Positions 34,708 through 42,097 of a stretch of 64,000 bases of DNA are shown piece after piece. Each line of letters begins with the position of its first letter. Within the stretch, counting starts at the first letter, position 1. The notes beneath the pieces are model-generated. The model saw only the letters and a list, made by a program, of their open reading frames with translations. It ran no database searches and had not been told where the DNA came from. Source of the stretch: Geothrix terrae (GTDB lineage: Bacteria; Acidobacteriota; Holophagae; Holophagales; Holophagaceae); NCBI RefSeq assembly GCF_022808775.1, contig NZ_JAKZLA010000005.1:124001-188000 (forward strand), written 5' to 3'. A program made the translations under genes and the position numbers.

Positions 34708-35844
34708 TCAGTTCGCCCAGCGGGAGACCTGTTCCCAGACGTCCTCGTCCCGGGTGGGTCCGTTCAGGAGGATCGCGAACACCCGCACCTTCCCGTCGAA
34801 GGTCTGCAGGTAGCCGCACAGGCTGGTGACGCGGTCGAGGTGGCCCGTCTTCACCCGGATCCGCCGCGTGAGGTTGGGATCCTTGATCTTCAGCTTCCAG
34901 GGCTCACCGCCGATGATCTTCAGTGAGGAGACGAACTCCGGCCCCACCTCGAAGTCGTGGTAGGCCCCGCGCAGGATGATGGCCAGGGTGCGGGCCGAGA
35001 GGCGGTTCTCCTTGCTGAGACCTGAGCCATCCGTGATCCGGATCGCCTCCGGCCCCAGGTTGAAGGCGGACTGGAAGAAGGCCTGGATGCGCTGGACCCC
35101 CCGGGGCCACGAGCCTGCGCCGAAGCGACGGGTCAGCATCTCGATCATGAAGTTGTTGGACCATTTGTTGATGTCCTGCACCAGGGCGCGCAAGGGCGGC
35201 GAGGTCCAGGTGGCCAGCTTGCGAGGCACATCCGGCGCGCCGGCACCGCCCTCCACCGTGATGCCGGTCTCCCGCAGGATCCTGAGGATGGTCTCCCGGG
35301 CCTGGCGGTCGGGATCCTCGAGGATGCGGCCCCGGTCGTCCCGGTTGAAATCCACGGACAGGGCCCGCACCACGGGCAGGGTATCGGCCGAGGTGTTCTC
35401 CCAGCCCTGGGGCTCCCGCTGGGCGTCGAAGGCGCTCTGGTCCAGGCGCACGGTGCCGAGGACCCGCCGGAGGCCCTCCTTCTTCAGGGATTGGGCCAGC
35501 ATCCAGATGCGCTCGCTGGTGAAGAGCGGATCGCCATCCCCCTTGAAGACGAGGTCTCCCTGCAGCACGCCATCCCTCAGGTCGCCCCAGACCTCGGTCT
35601 CGATGGTCGTGTCGGGCTTCAGCGTCTTCAGCAGGGCGTAGGTGGTGACCACCTTGGTGGTGCTGGCGGGCACGAGGGCCACGTCGTCATCATGGCGCTC
35701 CAGGGCCCTGCCCGTGTCCACGTCCCAGATCCCTGCGGACACCGCGACCCCACGGGCCTCCAGGCCCCTCACCCAGGTCCGGAAGCCCTGGGCGCGGGAG
35801 GGGAGCGCGCACAGCAGCAGGAGGAGGAGTAGCCGAACCAGCAC
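34708..35844 (-). CDS. dacB: D-alanyl-D-alanine carboxypeptidase/endopeptidase, PBP4 type
   Basis: PBP4-type enzymes trim or cleave peptidoglycan crosslinks in the periplasm. The 378-residue protein has a signal peptide (RLLLLLLLCALPSRAQG) and the three penicillin-binding motifs: SxxK as S61-TTK64 in VPASTTKVVTTY, SxN as SNN in KWSNNFMIEML, and KTG in RVKTGHLDRVTSL. It is shorter than E. coli PBP4, so the family's inserted domains are reduced. GTG at 35844 has GAGG eight bases upstream. It follows the pseudopilin-like gene by ten bases and is probably co-transcribed with it. Confidence 0.88.
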   Translation of the reverse strand: MLVRLLLLLLLCALPSRAQGFRTWVRGLEARGVAVSAGIWDVDTGRALERHDDDVALVPASTTKVVTTYALLKTLKPDTTIETEVWGDLRDGVLQGDLVFKGDGDPLFTSERIWMLAQSLKKEGLRRVLGTVRLDQSAFDAQREPQGWENTSADTLPVVRALSVDFNRDDRGRILEDPDRQARETILRILRETGITVEGGAGAPDVPRKLATWTSPPLRALVQDINKWSNNFMIEMLTRRFGAGSWPRGVQRIQAFFQSAFNLGPEAIRITDGSGLSKENRLSARTLAIILRGAYHDFEVGPEFVSSLKIIGGEPWKLKIKDPNLTRRIRVKTGHLDRVTSLCGYLQTFDGKVRVFAILLNGPTRDEDVWEQVSRWAN

Positions 35845-35854
35845 GCCCGGGACC

Positions 35855-36379
35855 TCAGGGCTTCGTGATGGTCGGCGTGGTTCCCCGGAGGCTGCGCCGG
35901 GTCCGCTCGTTCTCGGTGGTGTTGCCTCCGAGCAGGTTCTCATCGGCCCTGAACAGCCAGTCCCGCACCAGGGCCTTGCCCTGGTAGGTGTGGATGCTGT
36001 CCTTCTCGGAGCGGCTGCGCACCCCCACGATGGGCAGCCCCTGTGTGTCGCCCGAGGCCCCGGGCTGTACCTGCGTGAGGTATTCCCACTCGCCATCGCT
36101 GGTCATGGGGTCGCGGTATTTCTGACGCAGGATGTGGGGCCTGACCTTCATCACCTCGTCCAGGTCCGTGGGGTAGCGGTTGTTCTTCGCGAAATAGACC
36201 CGCAGGGCCGCGGCGATGGCTTCGCCCCGGAAGATCAGCTCGGCCTCGTTCTCCCGCTGGACCTCCGCGCTGATCACGGGACCGGCTTTCATGAGCATCA
36301 CGCCCATCACGACGGCCATGGCCAGGGCGAGGGCCATGGTGAAGCCGCGCTGGGTACGGAATGGGGTGGCGGTCCGCAT
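35855..36379 (-). CDS. Type II secretion/type IV pilin-like protein (pseudopilin)
   Basis: The 174-residue protein starts with a short basic leader ending RG, then FTMALALAMAVVMGVMLMKA, the shape of a class III pilin signal cut between G and F by prepilin peptidase. The fifth mature residue is Leu rather than the usual Glu. The globular part has AIAAALRVYFAKNNRYPTDLDEV, a pattern seen in GspG-like pseudopilins. It lies 21 bases after the HD-GYP gene and 10 before dacB on the same strand. No other secretion or pilus genes are in the window, so its machine is unknown. Confidence 0.7.
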   Translation of the reverse strand: MRTATPFRTQRGFTMALALAMAVVMGVMLMKAGPVISAEVQRENEAELIFRGEAIAAALRVYFAKNNRYPTDLDEVMKVRPHILRQKYRDPMTSDGEWEYLTQVQPGASGDTQGLPIVGVRSRSEKDSIHTYQGKALVRDWLFRADENLLGGNTTENERTRRSLRGTTPTITKP

Positions 36380-36400
36380 GTATGCTCCAGGCCTAAAATA

Positions 36401-38209
36401 TCAGGCCCGTTCCCCCTTACGTGCCATGAGCTCGCCAAAAGCTTCCACGACCGCGGGATCGAACTGGGAACCCGCCTCGTTCCGAAGCTCCGCCAGCGCC
36501 TGGCGGAAACCCTGGGGCCGGCGGTATCCCTTCCCGCTGGTCATGACCTCGTAGGCCTCGATGAGGCCGATGATCCGGCTGCCCATGGGAATGCCCGTCT
36601 CCCGCAGGCCGTCCGGGTAGCCCCGGCCGTCCCAGTGCTCGTGGTGATGGCGGATGATGCGGACCACATCGAAGGGGAACCGCAGGTCCTTGAGGAAGAC
36701 TGCCGCCAGCTCCGGATGGCTGCGGACCTTCTTCATCTCCTCGTCGCTCAGCTTCGGCTTGGCGAGCATCTGGGGGTCCAGCAGCAGCAGGCCCACATCA
36801 TGGAGCATGGCGGCGATGCTCACCGCCTCCACTTCCTCCGTGGGCAGGTCGAGCATCAGGGCCAGGTCCCTCGCCAGGCGCGCGGTGGCCAGGCTGTGGG
36901 GCCGGAGGTTGGGCACGCGGATCTCGCTGGACTGCAGGATGCGGTGGCTCACGGACAGGAAGGCCTGGTGGTAGCGCTCATGGAGCCGCGCCTCCTGGAG
37001 ATGGAGGGCCAGCACGCGGCTCAGCTGCCGGATGGCCTCGATCTCGGCAAGGGAGAAGGACTGGTCCTCCAGGCGGAACACCATCACCAGGTCGTGTCCC
37101 TGGGGCGTCTCGTTGAGCAGGAGGGGCATGTAGGTGGCGAAGGCGCCGGTCAGCGGTGGCACTTCCGGCATCTCGGTCCGGGTGATGAGGCGCAGGTCCG
37201 GCTCCCTCACCGTGGGAAGGTGGAAGGTGGCGTGGGCCAGGATCTGCTGCTGCAGGTCCGGCGACAGGGGCAGCGTGCTGAAGGCCAGGATGGGCCGGAT
37301 CTCCTCGGGGTCCTCGATCCAGAGCGCCACGGCGGTGGCCGGCAGGATCTGGCTGATGAGCCCGGCGATCTCCCAGAAGAAGGTCCGCTCCTCGGGCCGC
37401 ACCATGCCCTTCTGGCGATCGGGATTCGCGGGGGCGGGAGCCACCCAGCCGCTGAGGGAGCGGTCCGGCTCCCAGGGAAGCGAGCCGTAGCCGTCCTTGC
37501 CGCCGGGGAATCCGTAGAGGCGTTCCCTGGCCGAAGGACCGGCGGAATGGACCCCCGGTCCCGGGGTGCGCGGGTGCTCGGTGGGCCGGGCCGGCGCCAG
37601 GAGCGGCTCTGGCGCGGGCGCGAGTTCCTCGAGGAGGTCGGCGGCGGTGGGCAGGCCTTCCGGCACCACGCCCGGGCCGATGGGAGGCGCGGGGTTGACG
37701 GCGCGGGCTCCACCGAAGAAGTGGAATTCCTTCAGCGCCCCCACCAGGTCCCCGCAGATGGCCAGGGTGGGCGGCTCGTCCCGCTCCACCTCGAAGGTCC
37801 CGCCCTTGATGCGGTCCCGCTGGATCAGAAGGCCCACCCAGTCGCCCTGGAGGTACACCGGCGTGATGAGGTAGCGGGGCCATTCCCCGCCCTGGCCGAA
37901 GGCGGACAGCTCCGGCGATTCCGACGCATCGTTCACCACGTAGGTCCGGCGCGACCGCTGGGTCCTCACCAGGAGCGGGTGGCCCTCTGGGATCGATACG
38001 GGCGGACGGGTGCCCCGGGGCCATCCGTAGAAGCTCACCACCTCGAAGGCGCCCTGTCCGGGCACACGGAGGTAGAGGGCGCCCTTGGTACTGCCCACCT
38101 CCTCCATGCAGCGGTAGAGCACCTGGGAGCAGCGATTCGCCAGTGCTTCACCGAGGATGAGGGGGGACACCGGCATGGGACGCATCCAGACCGAAGGAAG
38201 GCCCATCAT
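36401..38209 (-). CDS. GAF and HD-GYP domain protein (cyclic-di-GMP phosphodiesterase type)
   Basis: HD-GYP proteins hydrolyse cyclic di-GMP. The 602-residue protein has a GAF-like N-terminal region (about 15-165), a proline-rich linker (about 175-270), a second GAF-like region (about 280-420) and a C-terminal HD-GYP domain (about 425-600). The last has SIAAMLHDVGLL, IRHHHEHWDGRGYPDGL and a final EAYEVMTSGKGYR. The HD pair and the GYP motif are intact, so catalysis is plausible. No receiver domain or membrane helix is seen, which suggests a cytosolic sensor. Two adjacent ATG codons at 38209 and 38206 are possible starts. Confidence 0.88.
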   Translation of the reverse strand: MMGLPSVWMRPMPVSPLILGEALANRCSQVLYRCMEEVGSTKGALYLRVPGQGAFEVVSFYGWPRGTRPPVSIPEGHPLLVRTQRSRRTYVVNDASESPELSAFGQGGEWPRYLITPVYLQGDWVGLLIQRDRIKGGTFEVERDEPPTLAICGDLVGALKEFHFFGGARAVNPAPPIGPGVVPEGLPTAADLLEELAPAPEPLLAPARPTEHPRTPGPGVHSAGPSARERLYGFPGGKDGYGSLPWEPDRSLSGWVAPAPANPDRQKGMVRPEERTFFWEIAGLISQILPATAVALWIEDPEEIRPILAFSTLPLSPDLQQQILAHATFHLPTVREPDLRLITRTEMPEVPPLTGAFATYMPLLLNETPQGHDLVMVFRLEDQSFSLAEIEAIRQLSRVLALHLQEARLHERYHQAFLSVSHRILQSSEIRVPNLRPHSLATARLARDLALMLDLPTEEVEAVSIAAMLHDVGLLLLDPQMLAKPKLSDEEMKKVRSHPELAAVFLKDLRFPFDVVRIIRHHHEHWDGRGYPDGLRETGIPMGSRIIGLIEAYEVMTSGKGYRRPQGFRQALAELRNEAGSQFDPAVVEAFGELMARKGERA

Positions 38210-38263
38210 GGCAGACCCCCGCCCTGCAGATCTAGATGCATGGATGATTGTCGAAACGTTTTT

Positions 38264-39163
38264 TTACGACCTCGGAATCACCTGGAGCGAGGTCACCGTC
38301 AGGTCCCGGGCCGCCCAGCGGGTCAGCCCCGCCAGCTGCCGGCCGTGGCCGCACTCGGCAAGGGGCGCGCCCAGCGCCTTCAGCCGGGCCACCACCGCCA
38401 GCCAGTCCACGGGCAGGGCCACGGAGGCGATGCCCTCGTCCCAGGCCGCCGTGCCCGTGCCCAGGATCCGTCCATCGAAGTGGGAGATCAGGGGGAACGC
38501 GGGTTCCGCCGGTGCCACCGCCGCCAGCCTCCGGGTGATGGCGGGCAGCAGGGCCGCCATGTGGGGACCATGCAGGGGATGGCGCACCGGCAGCAGCCCC
38601 GCCTTCAGGGCTGAGGGGCCGAGCGCCTCCACCAGCGCCTCCAGCGCGGGCACAGGCCCCGAGACCGTGAACTGGGCCTGGCCGTTGCGGTTGGAGAGCA
38701 CCAGCTCCGGGTAGCCGGCCAGGGCCCGCCGCAGCTCCAGCTCCGGCACGCCGATGAGGAAGGCCATGCCCATGGTCCCTGGGCCGAAGGTGGCCTCGCT
38801 CAGGTCCTCCACCGCCGAGATGAGGTCGAGGGCCGCCTCGAGGGGCACCACCTCCGCCGCCACGAGGGCGGAATAAAAGCCCATGCTGTGCCCCGTGGCG
38901 GCGGCGGGTAGGGGCAGACCCGCCGCGCGCCAGGCCCGGTAGACACCCACGGAATGGGCCAGCACGGCGCAAGGCGCCAACCGCTGGGACCGCAGCAGGT
39001 CCAGGGGGCCCTCCGCCATGGCCTGCCGCAGAGGCCTGCCCGTGCGGACCTCCGCGGCCGCCAGGGTCTCCATCCAGGCTTCGTGAACCTCCCATCCCCG
39101 GGACATGCCCACGGCCTCGGTGCCCTGGCCGGGAAACAGGAGGATCGAGGCGGGCGCGGACAT
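38264..39163 (-). CDS. Malonyl-CoA:ACP transacylase-like protein (FabD family)
   Basis: The 299-residue protein has the acyltransferase fold of FabD: LLFPGQGTEAVGM at the N-terminus, the nucleophile in TGHSMGFYSAL (S93) and a catalytic His candidate in VRHPLHGPHMAAL near residue 197. It would move malonyl or another acyl group from CoA to acyl carrier protein. The substrate arginine region (usually QLQVR-like) is not obvious, and it is not next to other fab genes. It may therefore be a paralogue with another acyl substrate rather than the housekeeping FabD. It lies 55 bases upstream of the HD-GYP gene on the same strand. Confidence 0.8.
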   Translation of the reverse strand: MSAPASILLFPGQGTEAVGMSRGWEVHEAWMETLAAAEVRTGRPLRQAMAEGPLDLLRSQRLAPCAVLAHSVGVYRAWRAAGLPLPAAATGHSMGFYSALVAAEVVPLEAALDLISAVEDLSEATFGPGTMGMAFLIGVPELELRRALAGYPELVLSNRNGQAQFTVSGPVPALEALVEALGPSALKAGLLPVRHPLHGPHMAALLPAITRRLAAVAPAEPAFPLISHFDGRILGTGTAAWDEGIASVALPVDWLAVVARLKALGAPLAECGHGRQLAGLTRWAARDLTVTSLQVIPRS

Positions 39164-39213
39164 GGTCTCGAGGATAGGGTGCCGGATCCCCCGTCATCCA
39201 GTAGGCTGGGGCC

Positions 39214-40248
39214 ATGTCCCCCCTTCCCTCTTCGGCCCCGCTGCCCTGGCAGCAGGTCCCCTGGCACGAGCGCCGCTCCTACTGGGAGCTGGACGATGGC
39301 CGGAGGAAGGAGCTGCGCGAAGCCCTGGAGACCGAGGCCGCGGACCTGGCCCGCCACGCCGGCCCGGCCCTCGACGACTACGCGGCGCGGCCCGGCACCC
39401 TCAAGGGCCAGCTGGTGAATGGCGACCTGCTCGCCACCCTGCTGCCCACCCTCCGCCAGAACCCCACCCAGGGTTACGAGGCCCTGGAAGATCCCGCCGG
39501 CCGGGCCGCCGTGCACCTGAACGCCCTCGGCAAGCGCCTCCGGGACCGGGCCCTCGCCCAGGCCCAGGGCGGGCCGGTGATCATCTTCATGGGCGGCCAG
39601 GCCACGGGGAAGACCACCAACGCCCTGGCGCTCGGCTCCGCCTTCGGCGCCGTGTTCGACGCGCCCCACACGGATCCCGATGGCGTGGCCTTCCTCCTGG
39701 ACCGCATCCGGAGCGCGGGCAGCCACGAAGTCCACCTCGCCTACACCGACCGCGATCCCGGCGGCGCCCTCAAGGCCATGCTCGCCCGCTCCGAGCGCGA
39801 AGGGCGCTACGTGCCCCTGGACCGCATGGCCCGGGCCCACGCCTGGGCCCCCTTCACCTTCCTGGGCTTCGCCCCGCGGGCGGGCCGCTCCCTGCGGCTC
39901 TACCACGTGCGCGTGGAGGACGAGGGCCCGGATCTCATGACCACGGGGCATGAAGCCATCGCCGCCGTGCGGGCCCGCCCCAAGCCCGTCGATTCCGTGG
40001 TTGCCTACCAGCTCCAGACCGCTTACCTTTCCCTACTGAGGATCCAAACCCATGACCCCCGAACCTGGTACCCGCGGGACGTACTCGCAGGACTCAACCG
40101 AACCCTCGACCCCTGGCGCCGAAGCGAAGCCGACCATCTCCTTCGCCGATTTATCGAAGCTGTGGCGGAACGAAGTGCCCAAGCTGATCCAGGCCCACGA
40201 GGCGGACCGGCTGGAGGTCCGGAGGAGTCTGGGGCTGGCCTAGGCTGA
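39214..40248 (+). CDS. P-loop protein resembling zeta-toxin-like kinases; 3' end uncertain
   Basis: The 344-residue reading has an N-terminal helical part and a Walker A GGQATGKTTNAL near residue 127. It is followed by DAPHTDPDGVAFLLDRIRSAG and AYTDRDPGGALKAMLARSEREGR, the pattern of zeta-toxin/AAA_33-type kinases, which phosphorylate UDP-GlcNAc or nucleic acid substrates. The last 65-70 codons lose GC at the third position and read unlike protein, while another frame there (40052-40243) has good codon character. The real protein may end near 40037 after a frameshift in the gene or an assembly error. Toxin function is only suggested; no classical epsilon antitoxin precedes it. Confidence 0.65.
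   Translation: MSPLPSSAPLPWQQVPWHERRSYWELDDGRRKELREALETEAADLARHAGPALDDYAARPGTLKGQLVNGDLLATLLPTLRQNPTQGYEALEDPAGRAAVHLNALGKRLRDRALAQAQGGPVIIFMGGQATGKTTNALALGSAFGAVFDAPHTDPDGVAFLLDRIRSAGSHEVHLAYTDRDPGGALKAMLARSEREGRYVPLDRMARAHAWAPFTFLGFAPRAGRSLRLYHVRVEDEGPDLMTTGHEAIAAVRARPKPVDSVVAYQLQTAYLSLLRIQTHDPRTWYPRDVLAGLNRTLDPWRRSEADHLLRRFIEAVAERSAQADPGPRGGPAGGPEESGAGLG
40052..40243 (+). CDS. Small ORF in another frame at the 3' end of the P-loop gene
   Basis: This 63-codon ORF overlaps the end of the zeta-like reading. Its second half, PTISFADLSKLWRNEVPKLI and what follows, looks like genuine amphipathic protein, and nearly all its codons there end in G or C, unlike the overlapping frame. GAGG lies ten bases before the ATG, and an in-frame TGA at 40037-40039 precedes it. 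It could be a separate small partner gene, in the position of a downstream antitoxin, or the shifted C-terminus of the P-loop protein. I do not recognise the family. Confidence 0.5.
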   Translation: MTPEPGTRGTYSQDSTEPSTPGAEAKPTISFADLSKLWRNEVPKLIQAHEADRLEVRRSLGLA

Positions 40249-40328
40249 ATCCGCTACGCGGATTCAGATAAGAACTCGCTTCGCGAATTCAAAAAGCCTT
40301 CCTCAGGTGAATTCGCGCAGCGAATTCA
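40246..40328. repeat. Cluster of three short palindromes of one type
   Basis: Three hairpins share the form GAATYCGC-NNN-GCGRATTC: TGAATCCGC/GCGGATTCA (40246-40266), GAACTCGC/GCGAATTC with one mismatch (40272-40290), and TGAATTCGC/GCGAATTCA (40308-40328). They fill the gap between two convergent genes; the outer two include the stop codons of those genes. No T runs follow, so they are not ordinary terminators. They resemble small REP-type repeats. Confidence 0.6.
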
Positions 40329-40727
40329 CTCGTGATAGCCCATCACCACCAGCAGGCAGGGCCCCCCGGCGATGACGTTCATGCCCAGGGATTCCGCCGC
40401 GCGGACGGCCTCGTCGCTCTCGGCGCCGGGCTGCATCCAGATGTGCTTCACGCCCGCGGCCGCGGCCTCGCGCACCACCTGCTCCGTGGCCGCCGGCGGC
40501 GTGATGACCGAGATGGCCGCCACCTTCACCGGCAGCGCCGCCAGCGAGGGGTAGGCCTTCAGGCCTTCCACTTCGGGCGCCTTGGGGTTGATGGGATAGA
40601 CCTCGTGCCCGTGCTGCTGGTAGCAGCGCAGCACCTTGTTGCCGTACTTCGACCGGTCCGTGCTGGCCCCCACCACCGCGAAGGGCCCGGATGCGAGGAA
40701 CGACTGGATGCGGTCTTGGACGGACAT
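40326..40727 (-). CDS. CoA-binding domain protein (YccU family)
   Basis: The 133-residue protein is a single Rossmann-like CoA-binding domain. GPFAVVGASTDRSKYGNKVL opens it, HGHEVYPINPKAPEVEGLKAYPSL follows and GVKHIWMQPGAES comes later, all typical of the CoA_binding_2 family. These proteins bind CoA in structures of homologues, but their cell role is undefined. ATG at 40727 has GGAGG four bases upstream. It stands alone, convergent with the P-loop gene across the palindrome cluster. Confidence 0.88.
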   Translation of the reverse strand: MSVQDRIQSFLASGPFAVVGASTDRSKYGNKVLRCYQQHGHEVYPINPKAPEVEGLKAYPSLAALPVKVAAISVITPPAATEQVVREAAAAGVKHIWMQPGAESDEAVRAAESLGMNVIAGGPCLLVVMGYHE

Positions 40728-40891
40728 GGCACCTCCGGAATCAGAAGAAGGGACATGATGCCCGGGCCCTCGCGCGGAAAAGCCACGAAATCGTCGCCGC
40801 GCCTTCCACGGCGCTGGCCGCTCAGGCCGCACTGGCGGGACTTGACCCCATTCAGCTGGGCCGGAATCCTTGAGCATTCCCAGGATTCTCC

Positions 40892-42073
40892 ATGGCCCTT
40901 CCCCTCCTCGTCCCGGCGATCCTCGCCTTGGCTCCGCCCTCGCCCCCTGCCCTGGTCCCGGTCCTGCCCACCCAGAAGGCCCTCGACCTCCTGAAGGAGG
41001 GCAAGGTCGACGCCGCGCTGGCCCAGCTGGACGAGGCCATCGCTCGGGATCCCAAGGACATCCAGCCCTTCTGGATCAAGGCCCAGGTCCACCGGGAACT
41101 GGCGAAGCAGACCAAGGGCTGGGCCTCGGCCTGGCACAAGGAATGCGCCGAGGAAAGCGCGGAGTCCCTGCTGGACCTCGGTCCGGATCGGAACGCCATC
41201 AGCCAGGCGATGTCATTCCTCCAGCACCTCCGGGACGACGAACGGCCCGTCCCCCCCGAGCCCACGGCGGCTGCCCTCAAGGCCTTCGACGAGGGCGAAG
41301 CGGCCTTCGGCAAGGAGGACTGGACAAGCGCCCGGACCGGATACGCAAAGGCCCTGAAGGAGAGCCCGGCTTTCGCCAAGGCAGCCCTCTACCTCGGCGA
41401 TACCTGGTTCGCGGAAAAGCGCATGGAGGAAGCCATCCCCTGGTTCCGCAGGGCCGCGGAGCTGGATCCCTCGGACCCACGAGCTTGGAGGTTCCTGGCA
41501 GACGCCGAGACGGCCCTGGGCCGGAAGAAGGAGGCCGAGGCCACGATGATCGCGGCCATTCGGGTCTTCCCCGCCAACCGAGCGAGCTGGCAACCCCTCT
41601 CCTGGCGCCGGACCTCGGAGGGCCGGCCCATGGCTCGCCTGGCCTTCAAGCCCGGCGTCGTGGTCGGATGGGACCGGAACGGCAAGCAAACCATCAGCCT
41701 GGCCTCTTCCGAGGACCCTCAGGCCACCGCCATCTGGCTGGTCCTGGCCAGCGCCGTACTGGACACGATCACCGTCTCCGGCGACACGGCCGGATCCGGC
41801 GACCTCCCAGAGCTGAAGACCCGATTCCAGCAGGAGCGGTTCTACTGGAACCTGGCCCTCAAGGCCTACCGCGAGGCCTGTGCGCAGGCGAAGACCGAGC
41901 CCAGGGACCGCATCCTCAAACAGTTCCTCGCGTTCCAGCAGGAGGGTCAGCTCGACGCCGCGCTCTTCCTGCTCCGCTACCGGGAGGCCTTCCGCCCCGA
42001 CTACGAAGCCTGGGTGAAGGCGAACCCTGGAGCCATCGAGAGGTTCATCAACCGCTATAACCTGCGGCCCTGA
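40892..42073 (+). CDS. TPR-repeat protein with probable signal peptide
   Basis: The 393-residue protein has a hydrophobic N-terminus (LLVPAILALAPPSPPALVPVL) and two TPR blocks, about 28-70 and 130-215. The second block includes KAALYLGDTWFAEKRMEEAIPWFRRAAELDPSDPRAWRFL. A C-terminal half of unknown fold with FQQERFYWNLALKAYREAC follows. It probably acts in the periplasm as a protein-binding scaffold; the partner is unknown. AGGA stands six bases before the ATG. It converges on carB with a gap of 24 bases and no terminator that I can see. Confidence 0.75.
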   Translation: MALPLLVPAILALAPPSPPALVPVLPTQKALDLLKEGKVDAALAQLDEAIARDPKDIQPFWIKAQVHRELAKQTKGWASAWHKECAEESAESLLDLGPDRNAISQAMSFLQHLRDDERPVPPEPTAAALKAFDEGEAAFGKEDWTSARTGYAKALKESPAFAKAALYLGDTWFAEKRMEEAIPWFRRAAELDPSDPRAWRFLADAETALGRKKEAEATMIAAIRVFPANRASWQPLSWRRTSEGRPMARLAFKPGVVVGWDRNGKQTISLASSEDPQATAIWLVLASAVLDTITVSGDTAGSGDLPELKTRFQQERFYWNLALKAYREACAQAKTEPRDRILKQFLAFQQEGQLDAALFLLRYREAFRPDYEAWVKANPGAIERFINRYNLRP

Positions 42074-42097
42074 ACACCCGGAGGAGACGAGCCTGGA

